Shown: positions 48,397 to 59,624, numbered from the stretch's first letter. The stretch is DNA of 64,000 bases from Phanerochaete sordida (GCA_019973155.2 BPQB01000009.1:680917-744916); one strand, 5' to 3'. Made by a program: numbers and translations. Notes: generated from the letters alone by a model not told the origin.

Positions 48397-49753
48397 ATGC
48401 CAGATCAGACGCTTGCGACGCGAGCTCGAGGGTTACTTGGCCGCATCTCCAAGCTGGCTCTTTATCTAGGCTTGTTTTATCTCGCCCTCCTCTCCCTTCT
48501 CACAATTCCCGCTGTACAGAGACAGTGAGTGCAGTCAACGTCTACTTAGCTCCTTTCTGACGAAAACGTCCCGCTCTCAGCGCTGCATTTCAGCATGGTG
48601 TCAGACTGCCTCTGTTCGCGAACTTTGACGCACCAGAGAAATACGGTCTTGCTCGTAAGCAGAGCAAGACATACGTCGAAGCTGTTTCTGACTAGTTTCA
48701 TTAAGCTGGCAAGGCTCTTAATGTACACTTCTCTACTCCCGATAACTGCACCCTCGGCGCGTGGTTTGTGCTTGCGGATCCATACTACTGGAACCTGAAG
48801 GTCTCGTCTTCGGAGCGGTCCTCTCCACCCACGGAAAATTTGGCTATCGAAGCTATTCAAGCACATCCTACGATTCTCTATCTCCACGGCGCAGGCGGGT
48901 CACGCGCAATTCCATGGTTCGTAGGAGCGTACCTTGGCTTTGCCTCGCGCCTGCACACGAACGTCTTTGCCATCGACTACCGGGGCTTCGCGGACAGCAC
49001 AGGAACGCCCGACTCAGACGGCTTGGCCCTCGACGCTTACACGGCCTGGCAATGGCTCGTACAGCGTGGGGCGAAACCCGAAGACATCGTTCTTGTCGGG
49101 CACAGCCTCGGCACCGGCGTCGCAGGGAGGCTCATGACGCGGCTCGCTGCGGAAGGCGTCGCACCGCGCGGTGTCGCGCTGCTCGCACCGTTCTCGAGCT
49201 TCAGCAAGCTCATCGAGACATACGCACTCTTCCGCACGCCAATCCTGTGGCCCGTGCAGCGCTTACCGTGGGGCCTTCGTACGTCCAACCCTATCTGTGA
49301 TGAACTCCGCCGCTGACTAGAACCACAGGGCTTCTGAAGCGTCTGATTCGTCACGAGTTTGATACGCTCAAGGCTGTTGAGGGCTTCCACGCGCCGACGC
49401 TCATCGCGCATGCGCAGGACGACCCCCTCATCACAACCCTGCACTCCAAGACGCTCATAGACGCGATGCTTGAGCCGTTACTCTCCGCGGACGAACAGCA
49501 CCCGACGTCGACGCCTACACCTGAGGAACTCCTGGCGCATCGCCAGCTGCAGGAGGAGCGCGGTGGCAAGTGCGGTGAGATCGTGCAGACGACGGTCGTC
49601 CCGAACTTCGGCGTCATCGAAGAGTTCAAGGGTCTCCGTGCACCGGTCGTGTACGTAGAGACCTTTTGGGGTTCGCACTCGTACATCGGGATACAGGAGG
49701 GCATCCAGGACGAGATGGCCAGACTATTTCACCTGGGGCGGTATCGCAAGTAG
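48397..49753 (+). CDS. ABHD12-like alpha/beta hydrolase, tandem copy 2
   Basis: Paralogue of the preceding gene on the same strand. Four exons close in frame (399 aa): 48397-48524, 48581-48654, 48706-49278 and 49329-49753. The N-terminal anchor LALYLGLFYLALLSLLTIP is kept, as are FQHGVRLPLFANFDAPEKYG, HPTILYLHGAGGSRAIPW, FAIDYRGFADSTGTPDSDG, the nucleophile elbow GHSLGTGVAGRL and the C-terminal VYVETFWGSHSYIG with its likely catalytic His. The region around HAPTLIAHAQDDPLI carries a clear acidic residue at the expected triad position. Divergence is highest in the segment after the elbow and in the linker DEQHPTSTPTPEELLAHR. The shared exon plan and spacing indicate duplication. Lipid substrate is inferred from the family. 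Confidence 0.88.
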
Positions 49754-49977
49754 GTATAAATGGCAAAGAAATGTAGTTTTCGGCCGGTAAACCCAGGAGA
49801 CACTGGCAACTAGCCTATCAAATCGCGCACACGTGATGGGCGACCGCTGGGGCTTGAGCGCTTGAGCCTCGGCCGCGGAGTCGCAAGACGCCCAGGTTCG
49901 CTTGGCCGCTTCAACAGGAAACGAGGCAGGCCGTGTGACCTCGCCCTTGTCCTCGTACCACGATCACCCGCAGAACC

Positions 49978-52900
49978 ATGTCTCCTTGCTGCGGGGGCAA
50001 CGACGGCGCAACGAACGAGTGCGCCCGCACTCCAACCCCAGCAAGCGACGAAATTACAGGGGCTGACGATGCGTGCTGCACTGGCACCGAGTGCGAATGC
50101 AACGGTAGGCGGCGCTGTCTTAGCTTTTTGAACGGCTCTGAGCGAGCGCTGATTATTGGCCGGCAGATACGTGCGTCAACGAGCTGGCGAAAGTCATCTG
50201 CCTCAGTGATGACGAGGCCCTGCACAAGGCCGACGAAAAGCTGGTGTTGGGGCAGAATGTGACGACTTCATCGGCATCCTGCTCAGGCACATGCGAGTGC
50301 GAAGGTAAGATTATTTACGATTATTTGATACCAGGATATCTAGGATATTGATCTGCCCGTTGCGATATTTCAGATAGCAGAGCGATTCCCCAACTCACCT
50401 CGACGACTCAAGCGTCTAGCAGCATACCAAGCCCAGCCTGTGGTCTCCGGAAGCGCAAAGGCGCAAACGACGGCGCGAACGTCCCCGCCCAAGCGTGCGG
50501 CGAACACAAGGCACTCGCCCGCGAGCGCCAGCAAGCTACCCTGTCCGCATTCGGCTGCATCTGCAAGGCACTCCTCGCTCGGGGCTTTCAGTCCTGTTGC
50601 TCTACCCGTCCGTCCGCGACCGTCGCCGCCTCCCTGAAGAGCCTGCGCACGAGTGTCAGGAGCAAAGTCGCGCCCGCCTCGTGCTGCGGCGATAAGGCGT
50701 GCGCTCGGGAGCGCCCTCGGCCCCCTTCTCGCCTTTCTGTGGATTCGTGTTGTCGCGATAATTCCTGCGATAAGCGAAGCGACCTCTCCATCCGCACTGT
50801 CTCTCGCGCCTCTCGGGCATCAGTCGACTCTTGTTGTGCAGGCGGCCGCTGCAGCAAGGGAGACGTTGCCGACATTCCATCCCTCCGTCAATCCCAAGCT
50901 TCCCTGCATTCTTGTTGCGCAGGCGGCGGCTGCACCAAGAGCAGCCCACCCTATTTTTCTCGCCATGGAAGCCGTGCATCTCTCAAGTCCTGCGGCGCTG
51001 CCTCTTGCTGCGGAAAGGAGGAACCTGACGAATACATCGATGTGGAGAAGCGGGCATCCCTTCCATACACCGTTTCCGGCACCAATCGCTGCGTACTCGC
51101 GGTGAAGGGGATGACATGCGTCGGATGCGAGAACAAGCTCATCTCGGCTTTGAAAGCACAAGACGCAATCAGTAACATTAAGACCAGCCTTGTCCTCTGC
51201 CGCGCCGAGTTCGATTACAGCTGCGACCCAGCGGATCTGCCACTCCTGATACAGGCTCTCGAGAAACGTACCGGATTCACCACCGAACAGATTGCTTCCC
51301 CCTCCTCGGCGCGCGCCCTCGAGATTACGACGCAGTTGCTGGAGAAGATGATATCGTTGCCTCCCCCCGCTGGCGTTTTCAAAGTAGTGAAGATCAGGAA
51401 GGCCACCCTCCGCATCACGTATGACCCCCACGTAGTCGGTGCACGCGAGGCCATGGCGGCGTATGACGAATGTTCGCCTGTGCTCGCCCCTGAACCGCAA
51501 GACCCAGCTCTGACTGCTGGTGCCAAGCACATCCAAATGCTACTATTGCGCACCGCGGCATCGTCCATCCTAACGGTCCCAGTCCTGGTCATGACTTGGG
51601 CACCTCTTCCCCACCATCCCCACGCGTATGCCATCTCCTCTCTCGTACTTGCTACCATCGTCCAGACCGCTGTCGCCGGGCCGTTCTACAGGCATGCTTT
51701 CAAGAGTCTGTTCTTATCTGGCCTGATCGAGATGGACCTGCTCGTCGTGCTCAGCACCACCACCGCATACGTCTATTCCGTCGTCGCCTTCGCCTACGAG
51801 ATGCTGGGCAAGCCGCTTCAGGGCGGATCCTTCTTCGAAACCAGCACACTCCTTGTCACACTCATCATGTTCGGCCAGCTTGCCAGTGCTTTTGCGCGCC
51901 AGCGTGCTGTTGCAGCGATTTCCTTGCGATCCCTCCAGGAGTCCAGCGCCGTCGTCACTGTCGACCACGCAGATGGCAGCGTCACGGACGAGATCATCGA
52001 CGCGCGGCTGTTGCAACACAATGATATTTTCCGCGTCTTGCCTGACTCCACGATAATTACAGACGGAGTCGTTGTCTCAGGCTCAAGCACCGTTGACGAG
52101 TCGATGATGACTGGCGAGTCCTTGCCCGTCGAGAAGACCTCTGGCAGCGAAGTCGTTGCCGGGACGCGAAACGGGTCCGGTATGTTGCTCGTACGCGTTA
52201 AACGCCTCCCCGGCGAGAACACCATCAGCGACATCGCAAACATGGTAGACGACGCTCGCTTCTCTCGCGCGCACATCCAGGGGCTTGTCGATCGCGTCTG
52301 CGCCTGGTTCGTGCCCACGGTCCTCGTCCTCGGCGCGATCGTGTTCATCATCTGGGTCCTCATCGGCATCTATGGGAAGAAGCAGAGTGCAGGCGACGCT
52401 GTCGTGCGTGCCGTCACCTACGCGATTGCCGTCTTGGCCATCTCGTGCCCCTGCGCGATTGGTCTGGCAGTGCCCATGGTCGTCCTCATCGCGAGTGGCG
52501 TCGCAGCGAGGCTTGGATTGATATTCAAGGCGGCTACGACCATCGAGACGGCGAGAGAGGTGACGCACGCGGTCTTCGACAAGACCGGAACGTTGACTAC
52601 CGGACATCTCGAGGTCGCACACGTGGAGATCTTGCAGGAGACAGTCGGCGACGGGTCGTTGAAGTCCAGCTCCGTTATCCTTGCCCTGGTGGCCGTCAGC
52701 AAGCATCCAGTCGCTCGTGCTGTCGCAGCTTGCCTAATCAAAGACGGCGGAACGACGAGTGCTCAATTGGCCAACATCGAGGAAATTGCGGGCAAGGGTG
52801 TACAGGGGAACCTCTCGGGCCGGCTTCTGCAGGCCGGCAATGCTAAATGGTTGGACCTGGAGGGACACCCATCTGTCCGCCAGGTGCTTGACGCTCAGCT

Positions 52901-53516
52901 CACAACTTTTTGCGTCACTTACAACGGCACTCTTGTCGCGGTCTTCGGGCTGTCGGACTCGATCCGCCCCGAGGTACCCGGCCTCCTTTCCATGCTCAGC
53001 AAGCGCAACATCGAAGTGTCGGTGCTGAGCGGCGACCATGCCTCCGTCGTACAGCGCGTCGCCTCGACGCTGCGCATCCCCCCGAATCGCGTTCGTGCAA
53101 GCTGCCTCCCCGCAGACAAGGCCGAGTACATCCGCACCCTGCAGGTGGGTGGCGCACGGGTGCTCTTCTGCGGTGACGGCCTGAACGACAGCGTCGCCCT
53201 CGCGCAGGCCGACATCGGTGTGCACGTAGCGGTCAGCGCGGGCGCGGGCGCAGCGGCCTCTGCAGCAGCAGACGTTGTCCTCATTCATACATCCCTCGAC
53301 GGGGTCGCAGCGCTGCTCGGACTCAGCGACGCCGTCCACCGCCGGATCATGCTCAATTTCGCGTGGGCCGCGGTGTACAACACCGTCGCGATTCTTTTTG
53401 CGGCCGGTGCGTTTGTGCATGCGCGCATCGCACCCGCGTACGCAGGGCTGGGCGAGCTCGTGAGCGTTCTGCCCGTGGTGCTGGTTGCGATGCAATTGAA
53501 GTGGTACGCTGCTTGA
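49978..53516 (+). CDS. Copper-transporting P1B-type ATPase with cysteine-repeat N-terminus
   Basis: ATP-driven Cu(I) exporter, 1135 aa, from three exons closing in frame: 49978-50104, 50167-50304 and 50374-53516. The catalytic core is complete: one intact metal-binding HMA domain (GMTCVGCENKL, about 335), a second HMA-like segment without CxxC, the actuator motif TGES (about 667), the membrane CPC (SCPCAIGLAVP, about 779), the phosphorylation site DKTGT (about 823), the HP motif (SKHPVARA) and GDGLND (about 1021). The first 330 residues carry many Cys pairs: SPCCGG, ACCTGTECEC, SCCGDKAC, SCCRDNSC, SCCAGGRC, SCCAGGGC and ASCCGK. Ascomycete copper-resistance pumps of the CrpA/CRP1 type are known to have comparable cysteine-rich N-termini, which suggests plasma-membrane detoxification rather than the Golgi CCC2 role; this is inference. 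The ATG at 49978 is chosen because the frame stays open through both introns and starts with the first Cys motif. Confidence 0.92.
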
Positions 53517-53700
53517 GCTTGGAGTGCGTAACGATAGATAGTGGATGTGGCAAGTCTTGGATTCCATCACGATATCGTGTACAAAAATCTCGTGGTTTCG
53601 CAAAGCCCCGTGTTGTGGTCTGTCGATCCTCTTCTATTTGAATTAAAGCTGACGTCCTTTTTTATGCGTTCCAAATCAGCTCCAATCGTTCGTTGGCGGG

Positions 53701-54290
53701 TACAGTTGAAAACCTCATAATGCATGAGCTCACAGCGCATAAAATCTCGTAATGCATCACCAAAGGCTGGTCCCACCTGCGTGCCAGCCAAATATGCACG
53801 AAAATCTTGTATTGCATAATGCATGCAATTTTGCTCTGATTTATGCATTTCTGGCGGACATGATGATGGATCAGAGAGCGTTAATGCACCAAAAATGTAC
53901 CAGAAACGGAAGTGGCCAATGCTTCAGGTTGTGCTTGGGCCATGCAATAAAGAATGCAATGGTTGAGGGCCACTGCTGTGCCACCAAGTTGCTTTCTTAC
54001 TCTTACCACCACTGTAACCTCATTCTTGTGTCCAATGTCGTCTCAGCCAGATCCCAAAACATCTGCAGAACTTAAATGCAAGCCAAGAGCGCCACCTGCA
54101 CTATATACACAAAAGCCACTGAACGCACACAAATGTGACAAATGTGTAACATTATTGGGCAGAGGTCACAATACCTCACGCATGGTCACAAAAGTCACAT
54201 ATGTGTGACAAACCTCGTAGTGCATACAACCTCATAATGCATAGCAAAAGTGGGGTACGGACCGTATGCGTTATGAGGTTTTCAACTGTA
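53701..54290. mobile_element. 590-bp non-autonomous DNA transposon (MITE), Tc1/mariner-like by structure
   Basis: The left end (53701-53725) and the reverse complement of the right end (54266-54290) agree at 24 of 25 bases and begin TACAGTTGAAAACCTC. If the terminal TA on each side is the target duplication, the element proper is 53703-54288 with CAGTTGAAAACC ends. The interior is AT-rich compared with its surroundings. It repeats TAATGCAT-type words (53718, 53750, 53818, 54236) and CACAAAx-GTCACA words near the right end. No protein is encoded. It lies about 185 bp after the copper ATPase stop. Confidence 0.78.
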
Positions 54291-54665
54291 CCAGGTACAT
54301 CCAGTAGAATTCTCCAGTGATAAATATGATCTCCTGTTCTCCCAGATCCTTCGACCCTTGAGCTTAGCGGCAGCAGCAGCTTGGGATTGGGCCCGGCTGT
54401 ATTGCATTCTTGCGGATGACATCTCCGTCCGCTTCATCGTCAGTCTGATATGCCAGCCGCGAGGCCTAAATGAATTGTCTGACACAAATGGAGCGATTCA
54501 TGGCGTCATGTCTAATCGCCTGACAAGCTAGCCTCCCAACGGTCAGCCTCCTTTCCTAGACGTCTTCAAGGGCCGATGCGCAAGTCTTGATCTACACCTT
54601 CAGCTTTATACCCCTCCCCACATCGCTGCGGTGTCTCTCGCCTGGGTTCAGTTTCTGTCTATACT
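54291..54665. other. Intergenic region before the truncated hydrolase
   Basis: 375 bp. It holds the 5' flank of the hydrolase, with TTTATACCCC at about 54604-54613 as a weak TATA-like site. No other gene is supported. Confidence 0.4.
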
Positions 54666-55555
54666 ATGCTTCTTGCTAGTACATCACGACTATTTCTTCT
54701 CGGGCTGGTCCTGGCGGCTGCCGCAGCCGACCCTGGGCCGGCGAACAACACCGCTGGTTACGACACCTCACGCGTCGGACCCTCAAATGCGATCTGTGTT
54801 CGCGAAACCTACCAACTCGACATCACGAGCAATAATATCCAGTTCCACGATGTCGACTCAAATGCAAACCAGGTCAGCACGTTCTATCCTTGTACCAGAT
54901 ATTGACAGGGTGCTCACGGTGGCGAAAAGACGTATCTCGAGGCCCTGTTCCAGACGTTCTCGACTTTGATGACGAACCTGACCCTGATGTACGAGCAGCC
55001 GTACAGGCAGCCGGTACATAACAGCTACAATATTTCCGGCACCCTCTGCGTACCCAAGGATGTTATAGAGAACACATTCGATGTTCAGCTGCTCCTTCAT
55101 GGCATCACCTGGGACTCAAGGTAAGTGTGAAGCTCACATTGCACGGTGCTCGTGCTCACATTTGACACGACAGCTACTGGGACTTCGTGCCTGATAATAG
55201 CACAGAGCAGTATAGTTACGTGTATGCTGCCGCTGAGGCGGGCTACGTTACTTTCCGCTACGACCAGCTCGGCGCCGGTCTGTCAGAGCATCCAGAGGAT
55301 GCCTACAAGTACGTTTATCCTATGCAGCGTTAATTAGTCTCGAACCATCACTGAACTCTCTTCTATAGCGTTGTACAGGCGTTCACCGATCTCGCCATCG
55401 CGACGAAGATCGCGCAGATGCTGCGCAGTGGTGACATTGGCGGCGTGAAGTTCGACAAAGTCATCGGTGTTGGCCACTCGTACGGCTCTATTACGATTTC
55501 TGAATTTATGAAGAAACGTTTATATTACACCCCCGGCCCTACGGGCAGATTTTGA
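54666..55555 (+). pseudogene. Truncated secreted alpha/beta hydrolase
   Basis: The 5' part of a hydrolase gene. Exons 54666-54872, 54909-55120, 55174-55308 and 55369-55555 close in frame. It starts with a signal peptide (MLLASTSRLFLLGLVLAAAAA) and then reads YNISGTLCVPKDVIEN, VQLLLHGITWDSSYWDF, YVYAAAEAGYVTFRYDQLGA and FDKVIGVGHSYGSI, the nucleophile elbow with its serine. About 18 residues later the frame stops at 55553-55555 in sequence that no longer resembles the family. The catalytic acid and histidine, normally some 100-200 residues further on, are missing, and I could not find them downstream. The break therefore lies near 55495-55520, at the edge of a repeat-rich zone. Insertion or rearrangement is the simplest explanation. 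Up to the break all splice sites look intact. Confidence 0.75.
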
Positions 55556-58427
55556 CCTCGTGGACTCCGTCACAAAAAACGAGTGCAAAACCGTGGGAAC
55601 CTTTTTTGTATGCTCCATTAGTTGAGTCCATCAAAAAGGGGTTAGGGTTGAATACAAAGGTTGTATTGAACCTTGGGCGATTTATGTGGCTTCTTCCTTT
55701 GAGTAAAAAGCCTCGGTAACTTGTATATACCTGGACATGCAGTATCGGATGCCTATCGTTGGTTCCATAGGCTAACCGCCTGTTGTTTGTGCTGTCACCG
55801 ACATTGCCGAAGTCGAGGTCGAGCCAGCGCTTAGCTCCCCAGGAAGTGAAGCGCCTTAGCGCCCAACCTCTTCCTCTCGAGACTCGAGCCTCCACCCGCC
55901 CTCGACTTCGCTGTGCACGCCTCTCGGACCCTCCTACAGCATGCTCGCCGCCTGAAAACGTCTTCTATGACGCTTCCGCGGGTAGCGGGCATGTCACCAA
56001 GCTAGCGAGTATCACGACGGCGAGCACGACGATGTCTTGCCTCCGCCCGCGTCTCGCCCACGCCGGCGACGCAGACGGCTTGCACGAGCGTTACGACACG
56101 CCCTCCAGCTTTTTCGAAGCAAATTGGCGCGGTGCACGGGCCTCCAGGCGCTCTGCAAGCGACGAGCCCGCCGTGCCCACGGAGCGACGGGCATAGCGAG
56201 CACAGGATTTTGGTGGATGCCCAGAGGTGCGTAGAACGCTTCCTCGCAGCTCTTTCCGCGTTCTGATTGCCGTTTTTACTGTTCCAGAGGCCGTCTTCGA
56301 CCTTGCGCGTCCACGTGAAGACCAACCTCGGCAAACTTCGTGCGCACTCAGGCTGCCCGGCATGACCTCCCTTCAACGTGGCCAACAGCGTCCTAGCGCC
56401 GGCCGGGAAGTGATGAGAAGCCCGCCTACGCCGTTCCGTCCAGCGGGCGCGGGTTCCGACACCGCCCGCTCGCCCGCTCACCGGTGGGTCGGATTTTGAA
56501 GATGCGTCACAATTCCATCTTCCGCGGTTACTTTGTCGAGTCGCAAACCGCAGCGCCGCGCCTGTGCCCTCGTGGACGCCGTGGTCATTGCGCTGAACAG
56601 CTGGTGTGTCACCCGGATTCAGTCCCGTCCACCGGGGTCACCGGGGGGCCTGCGAGGAAGGCGGAGAAAGTCAAATGTGCGCGCTGCGCAGAACACCGCC
56701 GGCCAATCAGCAAGCGGCGGCGTTGCGCTGGCTCGCGCGTGCGAGACGGGAAATGCGCCGCCGCATCGAGGCGAGTCTTATGCGCCCCAAGCCCCAAGCA
56801 GAACAGCACCTGTGCGCTGCAAGATGCGTTCGCGTCTGTGCCCGGGCGATAAGGTCCGAGGCATGACTCTGCTGCCCAATACGACCCGAGCCACAGGAGC
56901 GGCGTACTCCGCAAGAGCCCGCTGAAAAAGCGGCCGCCCTGCACGATTCGGACGCATGCCCAAATGCCCAAGCACCGACACGGAACCCAGCGAAGACGCG
57001 CCACAGAAGTCAAAGGACTCATTAGCCGCTGGCCGCTCACCGCGCAGACGAAGAGCTGCAGGCGACGCCGGGTTGCCTGCCGAGTCCTGGAGCAGCGGAG
57101 CAGCGACTATCGGGATGCATCAGTCTAGCGCGGCATGCAGCGGAATGCGTCGAAGAACGTACCCCGAGATCGCGCCGAAGGCTGGGAGGATTGCCCACCA
57201 AAGCACGCAGAGCTGCCTAGACAGCGTAGGCCGCGCGTTCGAGACGACCTGGCGAGCCGCGGCGTTTGCGAACGAGGCTGGCTCAGTGAGAGAGAGTCGC
57301 CAGGGCTGAATTGAGACGACAGGCAAAGGCTGAGCGCGCAGTCAGCTGCGCGAGCATGGTACGAACTAGCGAGCACGTACCGTGTCGGGCTACGAGGGAA
57401 TGACCCAGGAATGTGACGAGGCCGAGGGCTTGCCCGCGCTGCACTGCAAGGCCCATCTCGCGCTTGTGGTGAGTCCGCCAAATCTCGAGCGTAGACGCAA
57501 AAAGGCTAAACAAATGCTGTCAGCAGGATTGAATGGCGAAGAGGTGCAGAGAACGCACCAGAGAGAACTCGAGGGTTGCACGGCGTGCTCGGCGCAAGAA
57601 GAGAGTGAGCAGCGCAAGGGGCGCCGAGCGATGCTGTCGGTAAGCGGCCTGTCAGGCTGTACATAAACAAATCAATATATTTGCCTTGACTCCGCATCGC
57701 GCATGTGTAAGAGAGTAGACTCACCTCGATGACAGCGCGACGACGAGCCAAGACCTGGGGCGAACGGTGTTGGCAATGCAAGGGAGAAAGCACGAACGAC
57801 CCACCATCGAAACGGCTCTTCGCCGGCACGGGACGCATCCGCCGCGCGTGCACGAAGACTAGGCTCAGGTCAGCGAAACACAAACAAGCGTCGAGGTCAA
57901 TTGCTGGTCATGGGGCTGTCATGCAGCTGTAGCAACATTCAATCTGACAGCCAGCTCGGTTGCGAAGGCTGGCGGCGGGTGTCCGCGCGAGCTCGGTACT
58001 GGACGAAGGACGTCGCTCGCCGACTGCGACCAATGGTCAGCCACGGTGCCCGAAGATAGTACATGCTCGGCGACTCACTCAATCCACCACCGCGGTGGGA
58101 ACCTCGAAGTCAGCAGCAGGCGGTATGCTGCTGCGCTCGACGGGCGGGCCCATAATGTATTGTTGTGGCGTGTCTCTTCGCGACGGCTCTAGGTGAACAT
58201 GCCGGACTCAGATTAGTAGCAGTAAGGCTCACTGTACCGGTAGTACTTGTGAATGGCCTTGCAAGGCATGGTGGAGACCACCTATAACTGCAGCTATGGG
58301 TTCACCCTTGCACCTTGTGCAATGATACACCCATAGATACTGTGCTAGGGCGTTTCCAAGGCCGCGGTCGTTACAGTGTGCACGAGTTTATGGCTGTCGA
58401 AATAGACGGGCCCGACAGCGCGGCCTA
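55556..58427. other. Gene-poor zone after the hydrolase break
   Basis: About 2.9 kb without a supported gene. The first 340 bp are AT-richer and could be part of the inserted sequence that broke the hydrolase; a minus frame at 55539-55895 is of unknown meaning. From about 55.9 to 57.9 kb the sequence is GC-rich, with short Arg/Ala/Ser frames on both strands and no family resemblance. A degenerate mobile element or old duplicated DNA is possible, but I cannot name one. Confidence 0.45.
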
Positions 58428-58559
58428 CGCAAAGGCGGAAGCAAAAGAAGAAAATCCACAGCATGACGAAAATGATCGGACGAAAAGAAAGAATTTCTTC
58501 TTTTCGTGCAGGCCATTGTGTCATGCTATCCACTGTCTTCTTTTGCTTCCGCCATTGCG
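58428..58559. repeat. 132-bp imperfect palindrome (hairpin)
   Basis: The two outer arms match over CGCAA(A/T)GGCGGAAGCAAAAG, extending to AAGA, with one mismatch; the right arm is the exact inverse over the 18 bases from GGCGG. The centre is itself palindromic (cgaaaagaaa-gaattt-cttcttttcg). Between them an AGCATGAC block is repeated in inverted orientation. The transcript would fold into one long stem. It could be a foldback element or a small-RNA precursor. Confidence 0.7.
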
Positions 58560-59224
58560 CATGTCGCGTACAGTACATGCCAGGGACGCGCTCGATGTGT
58601 TAGCGCCCATAGCTCTTGTGCGGAGCGCCCAACCCTCCTCGTCTCGAACCACAACGTCCGCGCACTCTCGACCTCGCTCACGTCGCCCGACGCCCTCTCC
58701 ACTTTGTATGCGCCGCCAGAGGACCTCCTACACACCGTCTCCGCCGTCCTCCGCGCCGTCCGCGCCTTCCTGCTCGCTGTCCACCCCCGCCGACGCTTCA
58801 CCAGCCCCCGCCTCTTCCCGCCGCCCTGCACCCCTCACGCACGCGCCGCCGCCTTCTTCGGCCTTTCCAAAGACGGTCAACACCGTCCAAGACCCTTTGT
58901 ACGCCGTCCGCGCGCCCTTGCACGCTGCGGCGGTTCGTCTTCACCGTGCCGACCCGCGCCCTCCACGCCCTCAACCACGCCTCGAATGCGGTGCCCGCCA
59001 CCTTGGCGGCCCCGGAGACGATGGCTGAGTAGACGGGCAGTGTGACGCGCCGTCGTTTTCGGTGAGCTCTCGTTTCAGTCGCGCTGCCCCCTCCTGTCGT
59101 CGTGTCACAGTTTTCTAATTCCCTACGGTTTTATTCCTTCAAGCGCCCTACATAGGGTTAGGGCTAGGGAGCAGGATTGGGATAGACGCACACACGCGCA
59201 CGCAACACGGTCACGTGACGGTCA
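58560..59224. other. Region between hairpin and retrotransposon
   Basis: 665 bp. Three overlapping plus frames are Pro/Ser/Ala-rich. Fragments such as SPDALSTLYAPPEDLLHTVS look protein-like, but no single frame holds together, so a frameshifted relic is possible. A telomere-like TAGGGTTAGGGCTAGGG lies at 59153-59169. Confidence 0.4.
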
Positions 59225-59624
59225 TGTGCTGGGAACGCTCAGATGGACTTATCTTATCGTTTCTGTTATCTTATCTGGATTAGATAGTGGCATCGGACCA
59301 GGGTAGATTAGATAGTAAGGTCTGGAACCTTAGCTGTGTAAGTAGTATAGTGTAAGCGGTCCGGGACGACTCATCACTCGGCGAGGACACACCGATTGCT
59401 GAGCGTCTTCATCATCATGGAGTAGTCAGCGGCCCGAGGTAGGACGCGTCAGCACGCGTCAGCCCACAGTGCTAGAGGTCCCGAGTAGTACCAGGGGTCC
59501 TCCCCTCCATGTATATATACCTGCCTGAGCTGGGCCTAAGTCCCCAGCATCATCAATCTCTTCGTCTTCCACTTGCACTACTCGTCACCCACTTGCAGTC
59601 AAGCCCACCCCACCAGCTACTACA
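59225..59624 (+). repeat. Probable 5' LTR
   Basis: Proposed from TGTGCTGGG at 59225 to CTACTACA at 59624 (TG...CA ends, 400 bp). Inside are six GATA-type motifs (59249-59314) and a TATA box at about 59510, followed after roughly 30 bp by a likely transcription start in CAGCATCATCAATC. Without the 3' copy the borders remain a proposal. Confidence 0.5.
59510..59518 (+). promoter_or_regulatory. TATA box of the LTR promoter
   Basis: TGTATATATACC sits in the proposed LTR about 110 bp before its right end. The CAGCATCATC start-like sequence follows at the expected distance. Confidence 0.55.

Noticed and set aside
52083..53603. Several antisense frames over the copper ATPase, up to 289 codons
   Set aside because: The plus frame carries all catalytic motifs; the antisense frames have none.
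53739..54245. Possible small genes inside the 53.7-kb inverted-repeat element
   Set aside because: The frames are short, lack domain character and are covered by the element's internal repeats.
58315..59045. Three overlapping Pro/Ser-rich plus frames
   Set aside because: Protein-like pieces switch frame repeatedly and no splice plan joins them; noted only as a possible relic.
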